Shown here piece by piece: positions 16,921 through 25,762 of a stretch of 64,000 bases of DNA. Source of the stretch: Angustibacter sp049994355 (lineage in GTDB: Bacteria; Actinomycetota; Actinomycetes; Actinomycetales; Angustibacteraceae). How positions within the stretch are numbered: position 1 is the stretch's first letter; every line of letters begins with the position of its first letter. Under the pieces are notes generated by a model. The model was given only the letters and a program-made list of their open reading frames with translations, had not been told where the DNA came from and ran no database searches. Where the stretch lies: contig NZ_CP188257.1 of the NCBI RefSeq assembly GCF_049994355.1, positions 3,968,001 through 4,032,000 of the forward strand, given 5' to 3'. A program made the position numbers and the translations under genes.

Positions 16921-18183
16921 CTATCCGGAGAAGCCCGGCCCGTACAGCTGGTGCTCCTGGACGATCTCCACGAGGCGGTCCAGTGGCAGCTCGTACAAGG
17001 TGGTCTGGAAGCCGGCGAGCGTTCGTGCCTTGGTCGCCGAGTTGTGTGCCGCCTCCTGGAACGCCTCGGACACCGCGTGCATGAACGGCGTGATCTCCGC
17101 GTCCGGGATCGACGTCGCCGGGTAGTAGTCCGGGACGACGTCCTGCCGCACGTCGTTGGCCGTCGAGAACGCCAGGTACATGTCGCCGGAGTTGTTGTCG
17201 GCGATGCCCCCGGTCGCTCCTAGGCCAATCCCGGCCCGCATGGCGAGGCGCTTGCACTGTGCGGGCAGGAAGGGCGCGTCGGTGGCGATGATGGCGATGC
17301 ACGAGTGGTGACCGGCGGGAGGGCCGGAGCGCGGCACCTCGTCGTAGGTGATCTCCTTGCCGACCGGAGCGCCGTTCACCCGGTAGTACTCGCGTTGACG
17401 GCTGCCGTAGTTGGTCTGCACGAACACCCCGACCGTGTAGTCCTTGCCGGCGTAGCTGACGATCCGCGACGACGTACCGCTGCCGCCCTTGAAGTCGAAG
17501 TAGTGCATGCCGGTGCCACCGCCGACGTTGCCTTCGCGCACCGGGCCGCCCTTGGCACTGGCGTAGGCGTGCCGCACGTGCTCGTCCTTGATCCAGGACC
17601 CGGACAGGTCGTTCATCGACCCGTCGTACGTCTCGGCCACGACGGGCAGCAAGAACTCCAGGTCCGGCAGCGTCTCGAGCCCGATCTTGATCAGCGCGTC
17701 CCGGACGACGCCGACCTGGCTGGTGGTGGTGATCCCGATGACCGACGTGAGCATCCCGGTCTCGTCGATCCAGTGCGTGCCTGTCATCTCGCCGTTGCCG
17801 TTGTGCGAGAACCAGCCCGCGTGGCACCAGTTGTTCTGCATCGGCTCGGTGCGGGGCTTGATGATCGTCACGCCGGTGCGGGCGATACCGGGCCGGTCGA
17901 AAATCAGCGTGGTGTAGCCGACCTGGACGCCTGGGACGTCGGTGATGGCGTTGTGCTTGCCCGTGGGCAGAGTGCCGATGATGATTCCCAGCTCGCGCAG
18001 GCGAAGGCGCTCGCCCTTCTTGATCCGGTCCAGCACCTGCGGCGACAGCGGCGTCGTGCTGACCGCTGCGTGCGCAGCCCCGGCACCGGCCAGCGAGGTG
18101 CCCGCAAGCGCAGCGGCAGCAGCGGAGTAGCCCAAGACGTTGCGGCGGGAGACCCCGCCCGGACGAAGGTTTTCGCTCGACAT
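16921..18183 (-). CDS. Tat-exported P1-family peptidase (DmpA-like)
   Basis: 420 residues. A twin-arginine signal, SRRNVLGYS, with an Ala-rich h-region ends near residue 40 (AHA). The P1 (S58) family domain follows: TDVPGVQVGYTT near the start and NNSGDMYLAFST near residue 330, where the Ser is the autocatalytic nucleophile of the DmpA group of L-aminopeptidases/D-esterases. The residue before Ser is Asn where DmpA has Gly. Export is inferred from the Tat motif. A ribosome-binding site (AAAGGG) precedes the ATG. The remaining 174 bp to the divergent gene hold no clear element. Confidence 0.87.
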   Translation of the reverse strand: MSSENLRPGGVSRRNVLGYSAAAAALAGTSLAGAGAAHAAVSTTPLSPQVLDRIKKGERLRLRELGIIIGTLPTGKHNAITDVPGVQVGYTTLIFDRPGIARTGVTIIKPRTEPMQNNWCHAGWFSHNGNGEMTGTHWIDETGMLTSVIGITTTSQVGVVRDALIKIGLETLPDLEFLLPVVAETYDGSMNDLSGSWIKDEHVRHAYASAKGGPVREGNVGGGTGMHYFDFKGGSGTSSRIVSYAGKDYTVGVFVQTNYGSRQREYYRVNGAPVGKEITYDEVPRSGPPAGHHSCIAIIATDAPFLPAQCKRLAMRAGIGLGATGGIADNNSGDMYLAFSTANDVRQDVVPDYYPATSIPDAEITPFMHAVSEAFQEAAHNSATKARTLAGFQTTLYELPLDRLVEIVQEHQLYGPGFSG

Positions 18184-18357
18184 GGCGCCGCCCTTTCCAG
18201 CGACCGGCGGCGGACCCCGTTGTCCGCGCAGGGGTCGATCGCGAGGATCGTTCACCGTACCCCGCCCCGGATCAATTCCGGCATCGAACCGGGTGGCCAC
18301 GCATGCGCGGCTGTTGGAGGGTTCGTTGCTGCAATACCGTCTGTCGCGGAGGCGAGC

Positions 18358-19029
18358 ATGAGCGAGCAGGGTTGGAAGGACTTCCTGGCCGCCGAGGGCG
18401 TGGACGACTGGGTGGTGCTGCACGGCGGCGCGAGTGCGGTGTTCCGTGTCGCGTCCCTCGCCGAGGCAACCCGGCTGGCCGACGTGGTGGCGCGTGTCCC
18501 TGGCGTTGCCGGGGCGGGAGTCCTGCTGACGCTTGGCGACGACCGACTCAGTGTGCGGCTGACGCGCGATCTGTGGTGGCTGGAGAGGCGGCACGTCGAC
18601 CTCGCGCGAGAGATCTCGACGCGGCTAGGCGCACACGGAGCGGTGGCCGACCGCGGGCTGGTGCAGGAGGTCCAGCTGGCGATCGCGGCGAAGCCCGAGG
18701 CGCTCGATGTCGACTTCTGGCGCGCCGTCCTGGGGTATGCGGCGATGTCCGACGACAACGCGGTCGACTCGCTCGGCCACAGTTCGACGGTCTGGATGCA
18801 GGAGCTTGAACCGGCCAAGCCGCTCGAGCACGCGATGCACGTCGACGTGTCCGTCGCTCGCGAGCACATCGAGGGCCGCCTGGCTGCGGCGCTGGCCGCG
18901 GGCGGTCGCATCGTCGTCGACTCCAACGCGCCTGCGGGCTGGATCCTCGCCGACCGGGCTGGCAACCGGGTGTGTATCGCCGCCTGGCCCGACGGGGCGA
19001 CGGAGTCCGCGGCTGCTGACCAGCTGTAG
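18358..19029 (+). CDS. Pterin-carbinolamine dehydratase-like / VOC fusion protein
   Basis: 223 residues; the ATG is preceded by GGAGG at 7-nt spacing. The N-terminal ~95 residues look like pterin-4a-carbinolamine dehydratase (a beta-alpha module with WVVLHGG and a late LAREIS helix), but the His-His/Pro signature of active dehydratases is not evident. The C-terminal ~120 residues are a VOC domain (FWRAVLGYA ... HVDVSV ... ADRAGNRVCIAAW). Such fusions are frequent in actinobacteria and usually carry a generic VOC annotation. It converges with the sigma factor gene. Confidence 0.75.
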   Translation: MSEQGWKDFLAAEGVDDWVVLHGGASAVFRVASLAEATRLADVVARVPGVAGAGVLLTLGDDRLSVRLTRDLWWLERRHVDLAREISTRLGAHGAVADRGLVQEVQLAIAAKPEALDVDFWRAVLGYAAMSDDNAVDSLGHSSTVWMQELEPAKPLEHAMHVDVSVAREHIEGRLAAALAAGGRIVVDSNAPAGWILADRAGNRVCIAAWPDGATESAAADQL

Positions 19030-19043
19030 CTTGCGACCCCAGC

Positions 19044-20282
19044 TCAGCTAGGCCCGAGCTGGTCGCGGCGACGGGTGATGTACGCGACCTCGGCACTGTT
19101 GGTGGCCAGCTCGAGCGCCTTCTCGTACGCGGCGCGGGCATCCGACGAGCGCCCGAGCCGGCGGAGCAGGTCGGCCCGGGTGGCGTGGTAGGCGTGGTAG
19201 CCGTCCAGAGGCAGCCGGTCGACCAGCGCCAGCGCCACCTCCGGCCCGTCGAGCTCGGCGAGGGCGACGGCCCGGTTGAGCGCGACGATCGGTGACGGGT
19301 CGATCCGCGCGAGCTGGTCGTAGAGCGCGACGACCTGCGGCCAGTCAGTGTCGCGTCCGCCCCTGGCAGAGGTGTGCACCGCATTGATGGCGGCCAGGAT
19401 CTGGTAGCGGCCGGCGCGTCCCTGGCCCGCTGCGACAGCGGAGATCCGCTCCCGCACAAGGGCCCGCCCCTCGGCGATCAGTGCGGCATCCCAGGCGCCG
19501 CGGTCCTGCTCGTCCAGGGTGACCAGCTCGCCGGACGCCGAGACCCGGGCCGTGCGGCGAGCCTCGGTGAGCAGCATCAGCGCCAGCAGGCCGGCCACCT
19601 CGCCATCGGAGGGCATCAGAGCATGCAGCAGCCGGGCCAGCCGGATCGACTCGAGGGTGAGGTCGCTTCGGACGGCCTCCTTCTCGGGATCCGAGCTGAG
19701 GTACCCCTCGTTGTAGACCAGGAACAGGACCGCCAGGACGCCGGAGACGCGGGCGGGCAGGTCCTCGGTGGAAGGCACCCGGTACGGGATCCTGGCTGTC
19801 TTGATCTTGCCCTTCGCGCGGGTGATCCGTTGGCCGATGGTGCTCTCCTGCACGAGGAAGGCGCGGGCGATCTCTGGGGTGGTCAGCCCCCCGACCATGC
19901 GCAGCGTCAGCGCGACCCGAGCCTCCATCGACAGGGCCGGGTGGCAGCAGGTGAAGATCAGCCGGAGCCGGTCGTCGTCGATCGCGCCGAGCGACTCAGA
20001 AGGCGGCCCGTCGTACAGCATCTGCGCCTCCTGATGCTTGTCGTCCCGCCGGGACTCCCGGCGCAGCCGGTCGATGGCGCGCCGGTTGGCTGTCGTGGTG
20101 ATCCAGCCGCCGGGGTTCGCGGGTACGCCGTCGATTGGCCAGCGCTCGACCGCCACCGCGAACGCCTCGGCTGCCATCTCCTCGGCGAGGTCCAGGTCGC
20201 CGAAGCGCCTGGTGAGCCCGGCAACCACCCGGGCCCACTCCTCGCGGTGGACCCGGGTGACCGCCTCAGCGACGTCCCTCAC
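19044..20282 (-). CDS. ECF sigma factor with C-terminal TPR extension (ECF42-like)
   Basis: 412 residues, long for an ECF sigma. The sigma-2 region (about 10-75, FGDLDLAEEMAAEAF) and sigma-4 region (about 115-175, EIARAFLVQESTIGQRI) are followed by a ~230-residue helical extension ending in TPR-like repeats. This layout and the coupled DGPF/YCII gene define the ECF42 group, which acts without a classical anti-sigma; the C-terminal extension itself controls activity. Its ATG overlaps the DGPF stop by 4 nt. Targets are unknown. Confidence 0.88.
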   Translation of the reverse strand: MRDVAEAVTRVHREEWARVVAGLTRRFGDLDLAEEMAAEAFAVAVERWPIDGVPANPGGWITTTANRRAIDRLRRESRRDDKHQEAQMLYDGPPSESLGAIDDDRLRLIFTCCHPALSMEARVALTLRMVGGLTTPEIARAFLVQESTIGQRITRAKGKIKTARIPYRVPSTEDLPARVSGVLAVLFLVYNEGYLSSDPEKEAVRSDLTLESIRLARLLHALMPSDGEVAGLLALMLLTEARRTARVSASGELVTLDEQDRGAWDAALIAEGRALVRERISAVAAGQGRAGRYQILAAINAVHTSARGGRDTDWPQVVALYDQLARIDPSPIVALNRAVALAELDGPEVALALVDRLPLDGYHAYHATRADLLRRLGRSSDARAAYEKALELATNSAEVAYITRRRDQLGPS

Positions 20283-20638
20283 ATGCTCGCGAACGGGCGT
20301 ACCTCGACCTTGCCGCGGCAGGCCTTCGACCCCTCGGCGGCCAGCTTCAGCGCCACGTCAAGGTCGGGGGCCTCGATGATCCAGAAGCCGCCGAGATACT
20401 CCTTCGACTCCAGGTAGGGGCCGTCGGTGAACACCGGCTCGGCGCCCTGCCCGTCGACGACGGTCGCGGTCGTGGCCGGACCCAGGCCGTTGGCGTAGAC
20501 CCAGTAGCCCTGTTCCTGCAGACGCTCGTTGAAGGCGCCGGTGTCCGCCATCGCTTCGTTCATCGCCTCCTCGGAGGGGTAGCTGCCGTAGTCGGTGCGC
20601 TCGGCCGGCCCAAAGACCGACATCAGGTACTGCGTCAT
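20279..20638 (-). CDS. DGPF/YCII-related protein, ECF42 partner
   Basis: 119 residues with the diagnostic TDGPYLESKEYLGGFWIIEA stretch near residue 72 and an N-terminal MTQYLMSVFGP. It belongs to the YCII/DGPF group that accompanies ECF42 sigma factors in actinobacteria. The AAGGAG ribosome-binding site sits 7 nt before the ATG. Its end overlaps the sigma gene start (ATGA). The molecular activity is unknown; YCII proteins have a ferredoxin-like fold. It probably acts as the target or sensor of the sigma factor. Confidence 0.87.
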   Translation of the reverse strand: MTQYLMSVFGPAERTDYGSYPSEEAMNEAMADTGAFNERLQEQGYWVYANGLGPATTATVVDGQGAEPVFTDGPYLESKEYLGGFWIIEAPDLDVALKLAAEGSKACRGKVEVRPFASM

Positions 20639-20733
20639 CTCTGGCTCCTTGGGTGTCGTGGACCGGTGCGGTCCGCTTCTTACCCTTGCTACGAAGGCGT
20701 CCGGCCCGATCCGACACTCTGGCCCAGGCTTCT

Positions 20734-21087
20734 TCAGCGCCAGATCGCCGCGACCATCACGTTGACGATGGCCAGTCCGCCGACCAGGTGCGCGAGCAAG
20801 GTGGTGTCCTTGCCCTCCTTGTCGCGCCTCGCGCCGACGATCGCCAGTGCGAGGACGACGATCGCGACCACGAGCTTGACCGCCATCTTCGCGTGGTTCA
20901 GGTCCTTGTCGACCGCATCCGACTCGGCCAGCCCCACCAGCACGATGCCGGCCAGCAGTGCGGTACCGGCGCCGTCCCGCATGATGCCCAGCACGCGCGG
21001 CTTGCGCAGCACGGTCAGGTAACCACCGACGACGGCCGCCATCCCGAGCAGGTGGATGACCACGACCAGGTTGTAGACGACGTCCAT
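20734..21087 (-). CDS. Four-helix integral membrane protein, hypothetical
   Basis: 117 residues with four hydrophobic helices (about 4-24, 38-54, 66-84 and 98-115). The first, VVIHLLGMAAVVGGY, has the His-x-x-G-x spacing seen in DUF2214/CopD-like membrane proteins that may bind haem or metals. An AGGA ribosome-binding site is 7 nt before the ATG. It lies 16 bp downstream of the DinB gene and may be cotranscribed. Function unknown. Confidence 0.7.
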   Translation of the reverse strand: MDVVYNLVVVIHLLGMAAVVGGYLTVLRKPRVLGIMRDGAGTALLAGIVLVGLAESDAVDKDLNHAKMAVKLVVAIVVLALAIVGARRDKEGKDTTLLAHLVGGLAIVNVMVAAIWR

Positions 21088-21103
21088 GTCGCGATCCTAG
21101 GGC

Positions 21104-21619
21104 TCAGTAGTAGCCCTTCCTGCCGTCCAGCAGCTCACGGACCGTGTCGAGGTGGCCGGCGTGCCGGGCGGTCTCCTCGACCATGTGGATGACCATCCAG
21201 CGAAGCGACGCCGACCCGCTGCCGACCTCCTGGTGGGCGCCGACGTCATCCAGCGAGTGCGCGGTGATCGTCTCGTTCGAGCGGGCGCACTGCTGCTCGT
21301 ACTCGGCCAGCAGCTGGGCCAGGGGGACGTCGTCAACCATCCAGTCGAGGTCCTCGGGCTCCTGCACGAACTGCGGGTTCTCGGACTGCCCGCGGTCGAG
21401 GAACACGACCTCGAACCAGCAGTGCTCGGTCCAGCGCAGGTGCGACACGATGCCGGCGACGGTCATCAGCGGCGAGGTCGGCAGGACGGCGCGGTGGGCG
21501 TCTGCTTCGGACAGGCCCTCGCACTTGAACGCGACGATGGCTCGCTGCAGGTCGAACCAGCCGATCAGCTGGGTGCGTTCGTCGGCGACGAGGGGTGGGC
21601 GGACGCGCTGGATGGGCAT
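21104..21619 (-). CDS. DinB-family protein (DUF664)
   Basis: 171 residues forming the expected four-helix bundle: VSHLRWTEHCWFEVVF supplies a metal-binding His and VEETARHAGHLDTVREL the H-x3-H pattern of the DinB/YfiT superfamily. These proteins are metal-dependent and often thiol-S-transferases acting on mycothiol or bacillithiol. The start ATG begins MPIQRVRPP. It sits upstream of the small membrane protein. The specific reaction is unknown. Confidence 0.85.
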   Translation of the reverse strand: MPIQRVRPPLVADERTQLIGWFDLQRAIVAFKCEGLSEADAHRAVLPTSPLMTVAGIVSHLRWTEHCWFEVVFLDRGQSENPQFVQEPEDLDWMVDDVPLAQLLAEYEQQCARSNETITAHSLDDVGAHQEVGSGSASLRWMVIHMVEETARHAGHLDTVRELLDGRKGYY

Positions 21620-21723
21620 GCCCGCGGACGCTACCCCCTGTGGTCGCGGACGCGCACCCCGTCTGCCTGGGCAGTCGCGTCAGCCCCTTGCCTCGGCTCG
21701 TCACTCGGGAGTACGACGGGTGG

Positions 21724-22932
21724 GTGCAGGCGATCCGAGCCGCTCAGGTGTTCGACGGCGAGTCGTTCCTGGACGGCGGCGCGACCGTTCTCGTCCAGGA
21801 CGGACGGATCGTCGGGGTCGAGGGCCACGACGCCGACGTCCCGCACGAGTGCGACGTGACGGAGCACCCGGGCACCCTGCTGCCTGGGCTCATCGACGCG
21901 CACACCCACCTGGTGACCGACAGCGGACCCAACGCACTCGGCCGGGTGGCCGGCTACTCGGACGACGAGATCGACGAAGTCATCACCAAGGCGCTCGCCG
22001 ACCAGCTCGCCGCCGGCGTGACCACCGTGCGCGACCTCGGCGACCGCGACTTCTGCGTGGTGCGCCGCCGCGACCGGCAACGAGCGGGCCAGCAGTTCGA
22101 GCCGACGATCGTCGCCTCCGGGCCGCCGATCACCACCACCGGCGGGCACTGCCATTACCTCGGCGGCGAGGTCGACGGCGCCACGGGCATCGCCCGAGCC
22201 ATCGCCGACCGGGCGGCGGAGCGGGTCGATGTTGTCAAGGTGATGGCCTCCGGCGGCGTGAACACCCCGGGCACCGACGTGATGCAGACCCAGTTCACCA
22301 ACGACGAGCTGCGGTCGCTGGTCGAGCTCGCCCACGCCGCCGGGCTCGCGATCACCGCTCACGCCCACGGCACCCCCGCCGTCGAGCAGGCCGTCACAGC
22401 CGGGGTGGATGGCATCGAGCACTGCACCTGCGTGACCGAACGTGGGTTCGGCCAGGCCAGCGACGAGCTCGTGGAGTCGTTGGCGCGCAGCGGGATCATC
22501 GTCTGCCCGACCCTCGGGGTGGACCGCGAGATGATGCGGACGCCGCCGCCGCCGCTGCAGGTGATCCTCGACCGGTTCGGCATGACCTTCGACGAGATGA
22601 TGCGCGGCCGCGGGCAGTTCGTCGCGCGCCTGCACCGAGCCGGGGTCCGGCTGATCTCCGGCGTCGACTCCGGCATCGAGCCGGGCAAGCGTCACGGGCT
22701 GCTGCCGCATGCCGTCCGGGAGCTGGTCGAGGCTGGCCTGACCTGCGCCGAGGCACTCGCCACCGGAACCTCGCTCGCCGCGGCCGGCTGCGGAGTGGGT
22801 GACCGGAAGGGTCGGATCCGACCGGGCTGGGACGCCGACCTGCTGCTGGTCGAGGGAGCCCTGAACGACGGCCTGGATGCCCTGCGGGGCCCGCACGCCG
22901 TGCTGCTCGGCGGTAATCGCGTGCCGGTCTAG
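21724..22932 (+). CDS. Amidohydrolase-family protein (imidazolonepropionase/prolidase-like)
   Basis: 402 residues from the GTG at 21724. It has the metal-dependent TIM-barrel pattern: GLIDAHTHL (HxH) near residue 57, a likely carbamylated Lys in DVVKVMASGG, then AHAHG and DGIEHC with further His ligands, and the catalytic Asp in GVDSG. The arrangement matches the Xaa-Pro dipeptidase/imidazolonepropionase-like subgroup. The start is not firm: a weak TACGAC box lies 6 nt upstream. It runs into the GNAT gene with a 25-bp gap. The substrate is unknown. Confidence 0.87.
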   Translation: MQAIRAAQVFDGESFLDGGATVLVQDGRIVGVEGHDADVPHECDVTEHPGTLLPGLIDAHTHLVTDSGPNALGRVAGYSDDEIDEVITKALADQLAAGVTTVRDLGDRDFCVVRRRDRQRAGQQFEPTIVASGPPITTTGGHCHYLGGEVDGATGIARAIADRAAERVDVVKVMASGGVNTPGTDVMQTQFTNDELRSLVELAHAAGLAITAHAHGTPAVEQAVTAGVDGIEHCTCVTERGFGQASDELVESLARSGIIVCPTLGVDREMMRTPPPPLQVILDRFGMTFDEMMRGRGQFVARLHRAGVRLISGVDSGIEPGKRHGLLPHAVRELVEAGLTCAEALATGTSLAAAGCGVGDRKGRIRPGWDADLLLVEGALNDGLDALRGPHAVLLGGNRVPV

Positions 22933-22945
22933 CGATCTGTCGCCC

Positions 22946-22951
22946 TACGAT
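22946..22951 (+). promoter_or_regulatory. -10 box of a leaderless promoter (GNAT gene)
   Basis: TACGAT, 6 nt before the GTG at 22958 and without a ribosome-binding site, suggests this gene also has its own transcript. Confidence 0.5.
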
Positions 22952-22957
22952 CGCCCG

Positions 22958-23926
22958 GTGGGCATCACACTGCGCGGGCTCAGCCACGTCGACATCCCTG
23001 CCTGGGCGGTGCTGCTCAACGCGGCTGAGAAGGTCGACCACACCGGCGAGCACTACACCGAGGGCGATCTCGCGGAGGAGCTGTCCAACCCGGAGATCGA
23101 GCTCGGCAAGGACCTGATGGGCGCCTTCCACGGCGCGGACCTGATCGGCTACTTCGGTGTCCTGCCGCGCGGCGCGGCCGACGGCCGTTTCACGATGCAC
23201 CTGCAGGGGTCGGTGCTGCCGGCTCGGCGAGGTCAGGGAGTCGGCACCGGGCTGGTCGACGCCATGATCGACCGGGCCAAGCAGGCGCACCGCGACCGGC
23301 GACCTGACCTGGCACTGAAGCTCAAGATCGACGGCAGCACCGCGAACGAGTCCCAGCGCGAGCTCTTCGACGCATTCGGGCTGCTCCCGCGACGCTGGAG
23401 CTTCGTCATGCGCAACGCGCTGGACGGCGTCCCGGCGGCGGCGCAGCCGGCCGACGGCTACCAGGTCCGCACCTACGAGGACTCGATGGACGAGCCGTTG
23501 CGGGCCGCACACAACGAGGCGTTCCTTGACCACCCTGACTTCGTCCCGTGGACGACCGCCCTGTGGCGGCAGTTCACCACTGGCTCGCGCGCTTTCCGAC
23601 CAGAGCTGACCTTCGTCGTCACCTCGGTTGGCTCGTCCCAGATCGCGGCGTACCTGACGTCATCTGAGTACGACGGCTACTTCGAGGCGACCGGACGTCG
23701 TGAGGCGTACGTCGGCAAGCTCGGCACGCTGCCCGCTCACCGCGGCGCCGGACTGGCCTCGACGCTGCTCGCGCACGCGCTGGTCGCGTACCGGGACGCC
23801 GGCTACGACGAGGCAGCCCTGGACGTCGACTCCGAGAACCCGACCGGCGCGCTCGGCATCTACCGCCGCGCCGGCTTCGAGGTCGAGACCCAGTCGACGA
23901 ACTACTCGCTGGTCATCGATCCCTGA
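22958..23926 (+). CDS. GNAT acetyltransferase with two tandem domains
   Basis: 322 residues from a GTG. Two GNAT folds are fused: the first ends near residue 155 and has the acetyl-CoA loop VLPARRGQGVGTGLV; the second has TLPAHRGAGLASTLL and ENPTGALGIYRRAGF. Tandem GNATs in actinobacteria include the mycothiol synthase MshD, but MshD-specific residues are not recognisable, so the acceptor is unknown. It converges with the glycerophosphodiesterase gene, the two stops being separated by a GC-rich hairpin. Confidence 0.85.
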   Translation: MGITLRGLSHVDIPAWAVLLNAAEKVDHTGEHYTEGDLAEELSNPEIELGKDLMGAFHGADLIGYFGVLPRGAADGRFTMHLQGSVLPARRGQGVGTGLVDAMIDRAKQAHRDRRPDLALKLKIDGSTANESQRELFDAFGLLPRRWSFVMRNALDGVPAAAQPADGYQVRTYEDSMDEPLRAAHNEAFLDHPDFVPWTTALWRQFTTGSRAFRPELTFVVTSVGSSQIAAYLTSSEYDGYFEATGRREAYVGKLGTLPAHRGAGLASTLLAHALVAYRDAGYDEAALDVDSENPTGALGIYRRAGFEVETQSTNYSLVIDP

Positions 23927-23929
23927 CCC

Positions 23930-23974
23930 CCGCCGGCCGGTGCAGCCCAACGGCCTCACGCGGCCGGCCGGCGG
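23930..23974. terminator. GC-rich hairpin between convergent genes
   Basis: Arms CCGCCGGCCGG (23930-23940) and CCGGCCGGCGG (23964-23974) enclose a 23-nt loop between two convergent stop codons. No U tract is present. Confidence 0.45.
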
Positions 23975-24990
23975 CCTCGCTCGATGGACAGGCTGCGGGC
24001 CAGCACGCCGATGTCGGCCTGGTCGGTGAACAACCCGTCGATCCCGGTGCGCAGGAACGCGATCTGCTCGTCGATGGCGCGACCGGACGCGTTCGGGTCG
24101 GTGCCGACCCGCAGGTCCGCAGGCAGGAACTGGTTCTCCGCGCGGAACGTGTACGGGTGGACGACGAGCCCGGCCTCGTGCGCATCGCGGACCAGCGACG
24201 TGACCTCACCGAGCGAACCGTCCGCTCGATGTCCGATGACCTGGGTCTTGTCCGGGCCGAGCCCGTCGATCCCCTTGCGGCGCAGCTGCTTCAGCCCCTC
24301 GGCGGTGATCAGGTCCCGGTAGGTGCGCGGGTCGCCCGCGGCGACCAGGTCGTACGGTGCCCCGTCGGCCGCGGTAAGGAAGACCGAGCGTGCGCGCAGC
24401 CCCAGCTCGGCGTTCAGCCGCACCAGGTTCGACAGCTCGAACGACTGCACGAAGACCGGCGCCTGCGCCGAGTTCAGCCCTGCGCGTGTCAGCGAGCGCA
24501 CCAGCTCGGTCTCCGGCGCCAGGCCGATGGACCGGAAGTAGGTGGGGTGCTTGGTCTCCGGGTAGATCCCGATGGTGCGGCCCCACTCGCGGGTCAGCCG
24601 TCCGCGCAACGCGAGCACCTCGTCGAACGTCGGGACGTCGAAGAACCCGTCGTACACGGTGTTCTCCGGTCGCACCAACGGCAGGCGCTCCTTGGCGCGC
24701 AACGTCTTCAGCTCGGCCAACGTGAAGTCCTCGGTGAACCAACCGGTGACCGGCAGCCCGTCCACCACCTTCGTCGTCCGGCGCGTGGCGAACTCGGCGC
24801 GGTCCGGCACGTCCGTGGTGCCGCCGATCTCGTTCTCGTGCCGCGCGACCAGCACACCGTCCTTGGTGCACACCAGGTCCGGCTCGATGAAGTCGGCACC
24901 CATCCGGGCCGCCAGCTCGTACGAGGCCAGCGTGTGCTCGGGCCGATAGCCGGCCGCGCCACGATGCCCGATCACCAGCGAGCGGGTCAC
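23956..24990 (-). CDS. Glycerophosphodiester phosphodiesterase
   Basis: 344 residues from a GTG with a GAGGAG ribosome-binding site. It opens with IGHRGAAGYRPEHTLASY (catalytic His, Glu) and FIEPDLVCTKDGVLVARHE (metal ligands), the GDPD TIM-barrel signature; a second catalytic His pair is plausible in the later GIYPETKHPTY. There is no signal peptide, so it is probably cytoplasmic, hydrolysing glycerophosphodiesters to glycerol-3-phosphate and an alcohol. Its closeness to GlpQ subtypes is likely. No operon partner is visible. Confidence 0.92.
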   Translation of the reverse strand: MTRSLVIGHRGAAGYRPEHTLASYELAARMGADFIEPDLVCTKDGVLVARHENEIGGTTDVPDRAEFATRRTTKVVDGLPVTGWFTEDFTLAELKTLRAKERLPLVRPENTVYDGFFDVPTFDEVLALRGRLTREWGRTIGIYPETKHPTYFRSIGLAPETELVRSLTRAGLNSAQAPVFVQSFELSNLVRLNAELGLRARSVFLTAADGAPYDLVAAGDPRTYRDLITAEGLKQLRRKGIDGLGPDKTQVIGHRADGSLGEVTSLVRDAHEAGLVVHPYTFRAENQFLPADLRVGTDPNASGRAIDEQIAFLRTGIDGLFTDQADIGVLARSLSIERGRRPAA

Positions 24991-25108
24991 GGCTCCTCCT
25001 CGTGCGGCCCACCCGGCCGGTCGGCGTCACGAGAAAGTCCAGCGGCTCAGCCGAAGCAGACGGCGAGCACGGAACGAACCACAGGTGAACTCCTGCGGTC
25101 CAACGAGG

Positions 25109-25762
25109 TCAGAGCAACCGGCGGTCCGCGGCCCACTTGGTGAGCTCGTGCCGGCTGGACAGCTGCAGCTTGCGCAGCACCGCCGACACGTGGGTCTCCA
25201 CCGTCTTCACCGAGATGAACAGCTCCTTGGCGACCTCCTTGTAGGCGTAGCCGCGGGCGATCAGCCTCATCACCTCGCGCTCGCGGGCGGACAGCCGATC
25301 CAGCTCGGGGTCCACCGACGGCGCCTCACCGGTGGCGAAGGCGTCCAGCACGAAACCGGCCAGCCGTGGGCTGAACACGGCGTCCCCGTCGGCCACCCGC
25401 TCGATGGCCTGCACCAGCTCGGGCCCGGTGATCGTCTTGGTCACGTACCCGCGCGCACCGGCCCGGATCACCCCGATCACGTCCTGCGCGGCATCGCTGA
25501 CCGACAGCGCGAGGAACCGGGACGGCGAGCCCTGGGCCGCGGCCTGGGTGAGCACCTCGACACCCCCACCCCCGGGCAGGTGCACGTCCAGCAGCACGAC
25601 GTCTGGCACCTCACGCAGCACCGCGGCGAGCGCGGTCGCGACGTCGTCGGCCTCCGCGACGACGTCCACGGCGTCCCCGAGCTCGGCGCGCACGCCGCTG
25701 CGGAACATCGCGTGGTCGTCGACCACGACGACCCGCACCCTGCGGCTGGTCTGCTCGCTCAC
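25109..25762 (-). CDS. LuxR-family response regulator (LiaR/MacR-like)
   Basis: 217 residues. The receiver domain has D15/D16, the phosphoacceptor Asp in VVLLDVHLP and the Lys in GYVTKT. The C-terminal LuxR HTH includes YKEVAKELFISVKTVETHVSA. It is coupled to the upstream PspC-type histidine kinase (ATGA-type overlap), forming a two-component pair that faces the PspC/LiaF-like gene. The pair may act on the shared CAGGGG-N5-CAGGGT direct repeat upstream of two PspC genes, as LiaR-like regulators bind near envelope-stress genes; that link is inferred. Confidence 0.92.
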   Translation of the reverse strand: MSEQTSRRVRVVVVDDHAMFRSGVRAELGDAVDVVAEADDVATALAAVLREVPDVVLLDVHLPGGGGVEVLTQAAAQGSPSRFLALSVSDAAQDVIGVIRAGARGYVTKTITGPELVQAIERVADGDAVFSPRLAGFVLDAFATGEAPSVDPELDRLSAREREVMRLIARGYAYKEVAKELFISVKTVETHVSAVLRKLQLSSRHELTKWAADRRLL

